Source: DATHBD01 sp035296325
GTDB lineage: Bacteria > Actinomycetota > Actinomycetes > Mycobacteriales > Micromonosporaceae
Length of the DNA: 64,000 nt
NCBI GenBank assembly: GCA_035296325.1
Contig: DATHBD010000032.1
Coordinates: forward strand, 186,001 to 250,000
Reading direction: 5' to 3'
The notes beneath the pieces are model-generated. The model worked only from the letters and a program-made list of their open reading frames with translations, searched no databases and was not told where the DNA came from. This document shows, one piece after another, positions 8,363 to 17,667 of the stretch; the first letter of the stretch is position 1, and the number at the start of each line of letters is the position of its first letter. The position numbers and the translations under genes were made by a program.

Positions 8363-8863
8363 TCAGCCGGCGTACGCCTCGAAGCGGAGCACCTTGACCT
8401 TGATCTCCGAGCCGCTCGGAGCGGTGTAGGTGACCGCGTCCCCGGGGCGTGCACCGATGATCGCCTTGCCCAGCGCGGACTCCGGACTGTAGACGGTCAG
8501 GTCGGTGGTGGATGCGATCTCCCGCGACCCGAGCAGGAACGTCTCGGTGTCGTCGGCGTCATCATCGAACTGGATCGTCACCACGGTCCCGGGAGCCACC
8601 GCGTCGGTGCTCGGTGCGTCGCCGACCTTCGCGGTGCGCAGCAGCTCCTTCAGGTACAGGATGCGTCCCTCCTGCTTGCCCTGCTCCTCGCGGGCGGCGT
8701 GGTAGCCGCCGTTTTCCCGCAGGTCACCCTCTTCCCGCCGAGCGTTGATCTCAGCGGCGATGACGGGGCGGTTGGCGATCATGTCGTCCAGCTCAGCCTG
8801 CAGCCGGTCGTGGGCTTCCTGGGAAAGCCAGGCGCCAGCACCGTGACGGTCGCTCGTCGACAC
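8363..8863 (-). CDS. greA: transcription elongation factor GreA
   Basis: 166 residues. The N-terminal coiled coil runs from WLSQEAHDRLQAEL to LKELL and includes INARREEGDLRENGGYHAAREEQ, whose tip acidic residues (E, D) act in RNA polymerase transcript cleavage. The C-terminal half is the FKBP-like domain ending with the GDAVTY and IKVKVL strands. It rescues backtracked polymerase. I place the start at GTG 8863 because GGAGG (8873-8877) is nine bases upstream; the ATG at 8872 directly touches that site and would be badly spaced. Confidence 0.93.
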   Translation of the reverse strand: MSTSDRHGAGAWLSQEAHDRLQAELDDMIANRPVIAAEINARREEGDLRENGGYHAAREEQGKQEGRILYLKELLRTAKVGDAPSTDAVAPGTVVTIQFDDDADDTETFLLGSREIASTTDLTVYSPESALGKAIIGARPGDAVTYTAPSGSEIKVKVLRFEAYAG

Positions 8864-8926
8864 CGAAATCATCCTCCGTAGGTGTGCCAGGCACGGGGTA
8901 AACCATCAACGTACCAGTGCTCCGCA

Positions 8927-9361
8927 TTACGACACGGGGTCACACCGGGTCACCTCGGCGGTGACTGGGCGTGCGGACGTACCAAGGGTATAGGTCGCCG
9001 TCACGTTGCGGCCGCGGCCGATCCGGACGTCCGCCCGCCCGACCTCGGCGCCGTCGTAGCCCCGCGAGCGGACCCGGCAGGTGACCTCGATGTCCGCCGC
9101 CTTGCGCACCCGGAACTCGATCGTGACACCGTTGTCGTCGAGGTCGTAGTACCGCACCACGGTCGGCGTGGCGGTGGCGGCGCCGTAGCGCTGGTACAGC
9201 GTCCACGCGACGGCGACCATGGCGAGTACTGTCAGGGCGGCGAGGAGCCCGGCGAGCCAGGGCCGGGTGCGGCGCTGCGCCCGGCGGCGACCGTAACGCC
9301 CGGGCGGGAACACCGGACCGGTTTCCGGACTTATGGCGACTGTGGCAGGCAACTCGGTCAC
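8927..9361 (-). CDS. DUF4307 single-pass membrane protein
   Basis: 144 residues. A basic region is followed by one transmembrane helix (about residues 35-57, WLAGLLAALTVLAMVAVAWTLY) and an extracytoplasmic beta-rich domain (VVRYYDLDDNGVTIEFRVRK... to VTRCDPVS) with two cysteines that could form a disulfide. This matches DUF4307, whose gene lies between greA and mca in mycobacteria, exactly as here. Function unknown. GTG start with GAGGA upstream. Divergent from mca. Confidence 0.85.
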   Translation of the reverse strand: MTELPATVAISPETGPVFPPGRYGRRRAQRRTRPWLAGLLAALTVLAMVAVAWTLYQRYGAATATPTVVRYYDLDDNGVTIEFRVRKAADIEVTCRVRSRGYDGAEVGRADVRIGRGRNVTATYTLGTSARPVTAEVTRCDPVS

Positions 9362-9438
9362 CGGGATACCGTCCTCGTCGTTTTGTCGGCGGTACCAGCA
9401 ACAATAGGCGCGCAGTGTCAACCAGACGAGGAGAGGCC

Positions 9439-10314
9439 GTGGGCGAGCAGCTGCGGTTGATGGCGGTCCATGCACACCCTGACGACGAGTCGAGCAAGGG
9501 TGCCGCCACGATGGCCAGGTACATCGCCGAGGGCGTGGACGTGCTCGTCGTCACCTGTACCGGTGGCGAGCGTGGCAGCGTGCTGAACCCGAAGCTCGAC
9601 CGGCCCGAGGTGTGGGCGGACATCTCCAAGATCCGTCGAGCCGAGATGGACCGAGCCCGGGAGATCCTCGGTGTGCGGCAGGCCTGGCTTGGCTTCGTAG
9701 ACTCCGGCTTCCCCGAGGGCGACCCGCTGCCGCCGCTGCCGGACGGGTGCTTCGGGCTCCAGCCGATCGAGGTCGCCGCGGCGCCGCTGGTCCAGCTCAT
9801 GCGCGAGTTCCGCCCGCACGTCGTCACCACGTACGACGAGGATGGTGGCTACCCGCACCCGGACCACGTCATGTGCCACAACGTGAGCGTGGCGGCGTTC
9901 GAGGCGGCCGGCGACCCGGACCGCTACCCCGACCTCGGCGAGCCGTGGCAGCCGCTCAAGCTCTACTACCACATGTGGTCCCGGGACCGGTTCACCACGA
10001 TGCACGAGGCGATGATCGCCGCCGGCCACGAGTCGCCGTACGCCGAGTGGTTGGAGAAGTGGACCGACGACAAGGACAAGAGCGCCCGGGTCACCACCCG
10101 GGTACGGTGCGGGGAGTACTTCGAGATCCGCGACGACGCCCTGCGCGCCCACGCCACCCAGGTCGACCCGGACGGCTTCTGGTTCGCGGTGCCGCGGGAG
10201 ATCCAGCAGGAGTGCTGGCCGACCGAGGAGTACGAGTTGGCCAGGTCCCTGGTCGACAGCACCCTGCCGGAGGACGACCTGTTCGCCGGCGTCCGGGAGA
10301 CGGTCCGCGCGTAA
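9439..10314 (+). CDS. mca: mycothiol S-conjugate amidase
   Basis: 291 residues, LmbE-like zinc amidase. Zinc ligands: His13 and Asp16 in HAHPDDES and His143 in PHPDH. Mca cleaves mycothiol conjugates of electrophiles and drugs, releasing mercapturic acids for export and glucosaminyl-inositol for recycling. The long C-terminal part and the position beside greA separate it from the paralogue MshB. GTG start at 9439 after a GAGGAGAGG ribosome binding site; an upstream ATG at 9415 would precede it. Confidence 0.95.
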   Translation: MGEQLRLMAVHAHPDDESSKGAATMARYIAEGVDVLVVTCTGGERGSVLNPKLDRPEVWADISKIRRAEMDRAREILGVRQAWLGFVDSGFPEGDPLPPLPDGCFGLQPIEVAAAPLVQLMREFRPHVVTTYDEDGGYPHPDHVMCHNVSVAAFEAAGDPDRYPDLGEPWQPLKLYYHMWSRDRFTTMHEAMIAAGHESPYAEWLEKWTDDKDKSARVTTRVRCGEYFEIRDDALRAHATQVDPDGFWFAVPREIQQECWPTEEYELARSLVDSTLPEDDLFAGVRETVRA

Positions 10315-10341
10315 CGTGGACGCACCCAGGGGAGGCCGACG

Positions 10342-10596
10342 ATGACCGCACTGCAGGTGCTCGATGCCGCCTCCGGCGCGGCGTTCGCGCAGAACAATAA
10401 CTTCGGTGACACCCGCTCCGGCGGGCTGGCCGGCCCGATGGGGCTGTTCATCGTCCTGCTGCTCATGATCGCGACGGTGCTGTTGATCCGTAACATGAGC
10501 GGCCGGATCAAGCGGCTGCCGGACCGGTTCCCCGATCAGGACGAGACGCCCCGCGATCCCGCTCCGCGAGAGGGCCGCACCGACGACGCCGGCTGA
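10342..10596 (+). CDS. small single-pass membrane protein downstream of mca
   Basis: 84 residues with a good ribosome binding site (GGGGAGG). A short N-terminal segment (LQVLDAASGAAFAQNNNFGD) precedes one transmembrane helix (about residues 32-50, MGLFIVLLLMIATVLLIRNM) and an acidic, charged tail. The mca-small membrane protein order also occurs in mycobacteria (Rv1083-like), so the two are probably functionally linked. No biochemical role is known to me. Confidence 0.8.
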   Translation: MTALQVLDAASGAAFAQNNNFGDTRSGGLAGPMGLFIVLLLMIATVLLIRNMSGRIKRLPDRFPDQDETPRDPAPREGRTDDAG

Positions 10597-10752
10597 CCCC
10601 CCGATCAGCCACCCGGTCGACACGCCTCCCACCAGGGGTGATGCACCTGGCGGAGAAATGCTGTCCAGCATCCCTGTTGTGGCGTTCCGCAGTGCTCTAG
10701 CCTTCGCCCGGGGGCTTTGTCTACTTCGGCGGGCGGGCAGGGAGGCTCAGCG

Positions 10753-10803
10753 ATGGTTGACATCCCGGTTCGCTGCGCCGCCCCGGTCCGGCGCGACAGG
10801 TGA
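10753..10803 (+). CDS. candidate 16-residue leader ORF before the GGDEF-EAL gene
   Basis: MVDIPVRCAAPVRRDR has the best ribosome binding site in the area (GGAGG at 10741-10745, seven bases upstream). Its TGA overlaps the GTG start of the following gene (GTGA, 10800-10803). The downstream start has no site of its own, so translation is probably coupled through this leader. It may be regulatory or simply a ribosome-loading device. Confidence 0.45.
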   Translation: MVDIPVRCAAPVRRDR

Positions 10804-13406
10804 TCATCTCGCCGCGGCTGTCCACGTGGACCGTCGTCACCGCCGCGCTTCTCACCTCCGTGGGCCTTGTCGTGGGTTCCGGCGCGGTGCAGGTGCCGTG
10901 GCTGGCCGAACCCGGCCCACCGAGTCTGCCCAATTTTGCGCTGGCAGCGGCCGTGGCCGGGCTCGGCCAGGTCCCGCGGCTGTGGGCGAAGGGCGGTCGG
11001 ATCGCGCTCGTCTGGGGCGAGGCCGCCATCATCGTGCTGTGCTGCCTGCTGCCGGTCGCCTGGATTCCGGCGGCGCTGCTCGTCGGCGTGGGTGGCGCGC
11101 ACACCATGCTGGCCGCGGTCGACTCCCGACCCGCCCGCCGGGTCGCCCCGGGCGTCGCCGCACTCACCATCGCGGGGTTCGCCGCCGCGGTGGTGGTGCA
11201 CGCGATCGCGCCCACGGTCGGCGTAAGCCTTGATCCGCGAATGGCACTGGCGCTGGGCGCCGGTGCCGCCACGTACTTCGGCCTGACCGTCCTGATCGCC
11301 GCGGCGACGGCCGTCAGTCGGTGCGGCGGCTCGTTCGGCGCGCACGCCCGGGAAGTGTCGAGCACCAAGCTGCTGATGGTGATCGGCAACGTCGTGGTCG
11401 GTCTGCTCATCGTGGCGTTGCGCCGCACCGACCACGGGGTGTGGCTGGTGTTGATCCCGCCGGTGGTGTGGCTGCTCCACCAGGCGTACGCCTACCGGCT
11501 GCGCGGCGACACCGAGCACAGCACCTGGGAGGCGTTCTCCGAGGCGATGCGGCAGCTCAACCGGCTGGACGAGCGGCACGCCGCGGAAGCGGGCATCCAG
11601 GCCGCGCTGCGGCTGTTCCAGGCGCGCCGGGTGGAGATCGTGGTGCACTCACCGGGCGCGCCGGACCGGGAGTACCGGGGTGAGGCCGCGCCGGCACAAC
11701 CCGGGGCGGAGCCGGGATCGGCGCCGGACGCGGCGGCTGGGGCGGCGGCTGGCGCGGCGGTTGGCGCGGCGCAGAGTCGCCCGCCGCTCGTACACCCGCT
11801 CATCGTGGGTGGCAGCCGGGTCGGTGAGCTCCGGCTCTACCGTACCGGTCGGGGCCTGGGCAGCGGCCGCGACCGGTACATGTTCGCCGCGTACGGCGAC
11901 GCGCTGGCCGCCGCGCTGCACGACGCCGCGACGCACTCCGAGCTTCAGGCGATCACCCGGCGCAGCACGCACGACGCGGTGCGCGACCCGCTCACCGGGG
12001 TGACCAACCGGGCCGCCCTGCTCAACCAGGGCAACGCCGCCCTACGCCAGCTGCCCGCGGGCGCCCCGGTGGCCCTTCTGCTCCTCGACATCAACCGGTT
12101 CAAGGAGGTCAACAACGCGCTGGGTCATGCCGCCGGTGACGAACTGCTACGGATCACCGCCAACCGTCTGGGGGCCGACGGGCGCGCCGGCGAACAGCTG
12201 GCCCGGCTGGGTGGCGACGAGTTCGCCGTGCTGATCACCCTCGCCCCGGCGGCCGTGCCGACGCAGCGCCCGGCCGCCCTGCCGACGGGCGGGCCGACCG
12301 CCACGTTGCCGACCGGGCCGACGGGCGGGCCCGCGGGCGGGTCGAGAGCCGCCGATGCCACCCGTTCGGCGTACGCGATGAGCCGCGCCGGGCGACTCGC
12401 CGAGGTGGTGGCCGAGCCGGTCGACGTGGCTGGCGTGCAGCTCTCCGTGGAGGTGTCGGTGGGGGTGGTGACCGCCACCGCCGGCGCCGTCGACATGACG
12501 GAGCTGTTGCGCCGCGCGGACATCGCGATGTACCAGGCGAAGCGCGCCGGCCAGGTGGTGTCGCGCTACGACGCCATCCGCGACGTCGCCAGTACCGACC
12601 GGTTGGCCCTGCTGGCCGAGATGCGGGAGGCACTGGCCGGCGGTGACCAGATTCACCTGCTGGTCCAGCCGGCGGTGCGGCTGCTCGACGGAGTGGTCAT
12701 CGGTGTGGAGGTACTCGCCCGCTGGGAGCACCCGCGGCGCGGGTCGCTGCTGCCGGCCGACTTCCTGCCGGCGGTGGAGCTGGGCGACCTGATCGGACCG
12801 TTCACCCGGTACGTGCTGGGCGGGGCGCTGACCGTCATGGCTGCCTGGCGGGCGCAGGGCGTCGACGTACCGTGGGCGGTGAACCTCTCCGCCCGTGGCC
12901 TGCTCGATCCGGCGTTGCCCGGTGATGTCCGGGCGTTGCTCGACCGGCACGCCATCCCGCCGCACCGGCTCGTCCTGGAGATCACCGAGAGTGTCGTGGT
13001 GGCCGACCTGCCGGTCATCGACGAGGTGCTCAACGGACTTCGCACGGTCGGGGTGCAGCTCTCCGTCGACGATTTCGGCACGGGATTCTCGTCGCTGACG
13101 TTTCTGACCAGGGTGCCGGTCGACGAGGTGAAGATCGACCGGGCGTTCGTGGCGGCGATGGTCGACTCGCCGGAGGCCGCCGCGATCGTGCGGACCATTG
13201 TGGAGCTCGGGCGCGAACTCGACCTGCGGGTGGTGGCCGAGGGCGTGGAGACGGCGGAGCAGCGCGACGCGTTGATCGCCCTGCGCTGCGCGGCCGCGCA
13301 GGGGTACCTCTTCTTTCGGCCCATGCTGCCGGCGAAGGCCGTCGCCGCGGTGCGCGCCGCGCGCCCGACGAACGTACGGCGTTTACGGGCGGACGATGCC
13401 GGATAG
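10800..13406 (+). CDS. membrane-bound GGDEF-EAL cyclic di-GMP enzyme
   Basis: 868 residues. The first about 220 residues hold several hydrophobic helices; a GAF-like region follows (to about 385). The GGDEF domain keeps GGDEF at 471-475, so it can make c-di-GMP, but the inhibitory RxxD site reads RAGE. A Pro/Ala/Gly/Thr-rich insertion of roughly 40 residues interrupts the cyclase domain after GGDEF. The EAL domain has EVL instead of EAL (Glu637), yet the other catalytic residues are present: Asn in VNLSARG, Glu in EITES, DDFGTG, Lys in VKIDR, Glu in AEGVE and Gln in QGY. It could therefore both make and break c-di-GMP. GTG start overlapping a leader ORF. Confidence 0.9.
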   Translation: MIISPRLSTWTVVTAALLTSVGLVVGSGAVQVPWLAEPGPPSLPNFALAAAVAGLGQVPRLWAKGGRIALVWGEAAIIVLCCLLPVAWIPAALLVGVGGAHTMLAAVDSRPARRVAPGVAALTIAGFAAAVVVHAIAPTVGVSLDPRMALALGAGAATYFGLTVLIAAATAVSRCGGSFGAHAREVSSTKLLMVIGNVVVGLLIVALRRTDHGVWLVLIPPVVWLLHQAYAYRLRGDTEHSTWEAFSEAMRQLNRLDERHAAEAGIQAALRLFQARRVEIVVHSPGAPDREYRGEAAPAQPGAEPGSAPDAAAGAAAGAAVGAAQSRPPLVHPLIVGGSRVGELRLYRTGRGLGSGRDRYMFAAYGDALAAALHDAATHSELQAITRRSTHDAVRDPLTGVTNRAALLNQGNAALRQLPAGAPVALLLLDINRFKEVNNALGHAAGDELLRITANRLGADGRAGEQLARLGGDEFAVLITLAPAAVPTQRPAALPTGGPTATLPTGPTGGPAGGSRAADATRSAYAMSRAGRLAEVVAEPVDVAGVQLSVEVSVGVVTATAGAVDMTELLRRADIAMYQAKRAGQVVSRYDAIRDVASTDRLALLAEMREALAGGDQIHLLVQPAVRLLDGVVIGVEVLARWEHPRRGSLLPADFLPAVELGDLIGPFTRYVLGGALTVMAAWRAQGVDVPWAVNLSARGLLDPALPGDVRALLDRHAIPPHRLVLEITESVVVADLPVIDEVLNGLRTVGVQLSVDDFGTGFSSLTFLTRVPVDEVKIDRAFVAAMVDSPEAAAIVRTIVELGRELDLRVVAEGVETAEQRDALIALRCAAAQGYLFFRPMLPAKAVAAVRAARPTNVRRLRADDAG

Positions 13407-13489
13407 GTTTCCCGGGATGGCCGATGAGTAGCCGTCGCGACCTCGCCATCGCACCTGACATGCGCCGCAACTCCGGGATACTGACCGTC

Positions 13490-14041
13490 ATGGATTCAAC
13501 GCTCATCGCTACCGGTATCGGCGCCGTCGCAGGGCTCGTCACCGGTCTGAGTACTTCGTGGATCACGCTTCGGGGTGCGCGGATGCAGGCCGACACCGCC
13601 ATGGCGGCCCAGCGCCGGCAGTGGCAGGCCGAGAACCTACGTGCTTCCTACAGCGCCGTCATCACGTCGTTTCGCCAGCTCATGATGGCGTGGTGGACGC
13701 TGCACAACAAACGAGGCGGCGACCGAGAGACCAACATCCGGCTGCACGACCAGATCCTCGCCTGCTACGCGACGTTCGCGTCAGCCTGCGCCACGGTGAC
13801 CCTGCTGGCGCCGCCACCGGTAGCGGCCGACCTCGACGCCTTGCGGACTGCGGTCGGCACGTTCGATGGACTCGCCGAGAACATGGACTTCGTCAACCGC
13901 AAGCAGTGGCGGGCGGCCGAGAACGAAGCGTACGAGAACGCCAGGAAAGCCGCCGAGGATCAACACGAGGCGTTTGTGCGGACCGCTCGCGAGGAACTCC
14001 AACAAAGAGGCGACGGCTCAACCTCCGCCGTCGCGACGTAG
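13490..14041 (+). CDS. hypothetical protein with one membrane helix and a coiled coil
   Basis: 183 residues from ATG 13490; an ATG at 13424 is in frame but adds an uncharacteristic Arg-rich stretch. MDSTLIATGIGAVAGLVTGLSTSWITL is a membrane helix at the extreme N terminus, followed by a mostly helical, charged cytosolic part (MQADTAMAAQRRQWQAENLRASY...). This architecture is common among uncharacterised actinobacterial proteins. I do not recognise a family and cannot assign a function. Confidence 0.6.
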   Translation: MDSTLIATGIGAVAGLVTGLSTSWITLRGARMQADTAMAAQRRQWQAENLRASYSAVITSFRQLMMAWWTLHNKRGGDRETNIRLHDQILACYATFASACATVTLLAPPPVAADLDALRTAVGTFDGLAENMDFVNRKQWRAAENEAYENARKAAEDQHEAFVRTAREELQQRGDGSTSAVAT

Positions 14042-14191
14042 CGTCGCCCATCGCGCCGCAACCTTGCCGCCGGGGCCGATGACGGATCGGTTTCGCTTCC
14101 TCAGGAGCGGGCCTGCGGCATCCAGGTCGGACAGGCGCGCGGCGAGGGCGGCGATGCAGCCGCGGAAACAGGGTTCACCTGAGCTCGTGTG

Positions 14192-14226
14192 TCAGACTCG
14201 GGTGTCACGGGACCATCCGCGACACG
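14192..14226. repeat. imperfect inverted repeat before the DUF255 gene
   Basis: ACTCGGGTGTCACGG and CCGCGACACGAGT pair imperfectly around GACCAT. It lies about 25 bp before the start codon, so it may be an operator or a hairpin that affects translation. Confidence 0.4.
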
Positions 14227-14250
14227 AGTGTCAAGGTCAGGAGTGGCAGA

Positions 14251-16272
<2,022 letters not shown>

Positions 16273-16318
16273 ACCGAGGACACGAATCCCCCTTCCCGGA
16301 TCGTGACCGTGGCCGGCA

Positions 16319-16427
16319 GCGCGGAGCGGGCCTGGCCCGGAGTGCGGAGCGGGCCTGGCCCGGCAGCCAGAGCACCACGCCCGGCAGTGCGGAGCGGGCC
16401 TGGCCCGGTAGTGCGGAGCGGCCCTAG
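16319..16427. repeat. 23-bp interspersed repeat, four copies
   Basis: The unit AGTGCGGAGCGGGCCTGGCC (plus CGG) occurs at about 16319, 16341 and 16386, with a diverged fourth copy at 16409. A 22-bp spacer separates the second and third. Each contains the near-palindrome GGGCCTGGCCC. Too few and too irregular for CRISPR. Confidence 0.85.
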
Positions 16428-16633
16428 CGGGTAACACCAAGCGCCGCCCTGCCTGACGTGGCTTGATCGGGGCCCGGCAACCCGAGTGGCGGCGTGCCGT
16501 GATCGGCTTCGATCGGTTGATTGGCTGATGCGAACGAATTCGGCATACCGTGCCCACATCGCGATCACGCCACCGCTGCCCCCCGCACTCGTCCGATTCG
16601 CCGGGATCTGAGCCGCGTCCCTCTTCCCCGACG

Positions 16634-16685
16634 CCGATCTTGGAAGATGAAGCACCACTATTGGTGCCAAACTTTCCAAGATCGG
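16634..16685 (-). repeat. palindromic repeat family A, copy 1
   Basis: Outer arms CCGATCTTGGAA (16634-16645) and TTCCAAGATCGG (16674-16685) pair perfectly; the inner stem is GCACCA/TGGTGC around CTAT. Read on the minus strand its core is GGCACCAATAGTGGTGC, the same as copy 2 near 47147, with identical spacing to both arms. Confidence 0.9.
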
Positions 16686-16805
16686 ACAGTGTGCCCGCCG
16701 GGCGGGCGCGCGGCACGGTGCGGGTGGCGCGGCCGCGGCTCGAGACACGTCGAGGGGCCCCTCGCCATGCGAGCGGTCCAGCGGGCATGCAGCGGCCGGA
16801 GCGAC

Positions 16806-16852
16806 GCGATCGGCGAGAGAGGCCGATCGGCGGGAGAGACGCGATCGGTCGG
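16806..16852. repeat. GATCGG iterons
   Basis: Three loose copies of a roughly 20-bp unit containing CGATCGG followed by GAGAGA-like sequence, 90-135 bp before the next gene. Possibly regulator-binding iterons. Confidence 0.5.
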
Positions 16853-16881
16853 AAGACACGCCGGCATTCGAGACGTACTAC

Positions 16882-16919
16882 TTGCCGCTGCCTGGTGTAT
16901 AGGTGTAATCATGTAATCA
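16882..16919 (+). promoter_or_regulatory. candidate promoter with tandem TGTAATCA
   Basis: TTGCCG (16882-16887) and TGTAAT (16904-16909) are spaced by 16 bp, resembling -35 and -10 boxes. The -10 lies in a perfect tandem repeat TGTAATCA-TGTAATCA (16904-16919), a likely operator. The region is AT-rich relative to everything around it. A similar TGTAAT -10 precedes the whiB gene. Confidence 0.5.
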
Positions 16920-16942
16920 GCACGTGACACGAGGAGGTTGTA

Positions 16943-17524
16943 ATGATGAAAAGAGACGGATCATCCTGGGCGGGACAGGCGGCGTGGGGTCGGGGCGGCG
17001 CACGCAACGAACCACCGCCGGCGGGCGACGCGGCCGCCTGGATCACCGGCGCGCTGCCGGATGACTGGTTCACCGGCCCGGCGGACGTCAGCATCGACCG
17101 GGATGAGATTGTCATCGTCGGCTCGCTCCCGGAGCCGCGCTTGGAGGAGGGCGCCAGCGACGCGCAGCGGGCAGCGGCCGAGCGTGGGCGCATCTCGACC
17201 TTCCGGGAGTCGACCCGCGACCGCCGGATCCAGGTCGCACAGCAACTGGAGCACCGCTACCAGCGCAAGGTTTCCTGGGGGGCGGTGTGCGGCACGAGCC
17301 GGGAGCTGTTCACGACACACTCCGCGCCGGTGATGACCCGGCTGCGGCAGGCCGAGCGGCAGGTGCTCGACACGCTTGTCGATGCCGGAGTGGCCCGGTC
17401 CCGGTCGGAGGCGCTGGCGTGGTCGGTCCGGCTGGTGGGGGAGCACGCGGACGCCTGGTTGGCCGAGCTACGCCAGGCCATGGGCGCGGTGGATGAGCTT
17501 CGGCGGCGGGGCCCCGAGGTCTGA
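16943..17524 (+). CDS. conserved hypothetical protein upstream of purK
   Basis: 193 residues behind a strong GAGGAGG ribosome binding site; two adjacent ATGs (16943 and 16946) are both possible. The sequence is soluble and mostly helical in its second half: an ISTFRESTRDRRIQVAQQLEHRYQRKVSWGAVCG segment, then a helical hairpin (PVMTRLRQAERQVLDTLVDAGVARSRSEALAWSVRLVGEHADAWLAELRQAM). RSRSEALAW resembles the end of ribbon-helix-helix-like antitoxin proteins but I would not name it so. Its last residues and stop are formed by the first unit of a 15-bp tandem repeat. Confidence 0.7.
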   Translation: MMKRDGSSWAGQAAWGRGGARNEPPPAGDAAAWITGALPDDWFTGPADVSIDRDEIVIVGSLPEPRLEEGASDAQRAAAERGRISTFRESTRDRRIQVAQQLEHRYQRKVSWGAVCGTSRELFTTHSAPVMTRLRQAERQVLDTLVDAGVARSRSEALAWSVRLVGEHADAWLAELRQAMGAVDELRRRGPEV

Positions 17525-17633
17525 GGTGCCGAGGTCTGAGGTGCCGAGGTCTGAGGTGCCGGGGGCCGGAGGGCTGAGGTGCCGGGGGCCGGGGGCTGAG
17601 GTGCCGGGGCCGAGGTGCCGGGGGCCCGGGGTC
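17516..17633. repeat. 15-bp minisatellite at the 3' end of the preceding gene
   Basis: GAGGTCTGAGGTGCC occurs three times in tandem (17516-17560), followed by diverged longer units that share CTGAGGTGCCGGGGGC. The unit length is a multiple of three and each unit places TGA in the reading frame of the upstream gene, so the expansion did not extend that protein. Confidence 0.9.
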
Positions 17634-17667
17634 GGAGTGGCCGGGGGATCGTTAGGCTTGCCGCCAA

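Larger units (their letters stand above)
16273..16942. other. 670-bp intergenic region packed with repeats
   Basis: No credible gene. From left to right it holds a 23-bp repeat cluster (16319-16427), a palindromic repeat element (16634-16685), GATCGG iterons (16806-16852) and a promoter-like region with a direct repeat (16882-16919) serving the next gene. Confidence 0.7.

Noticed and set aside
16319..16427. CRISPR-like array
   Set aside because: Only four imperfect units, with adjoining or single 22-bp spacers and no cas genes in the window.
16521..16916. A 131-residue frame after the DUF255 gene
   Set aside because: It runs through the palindromic repeat and the iterons and its sequence has no protein-like features.
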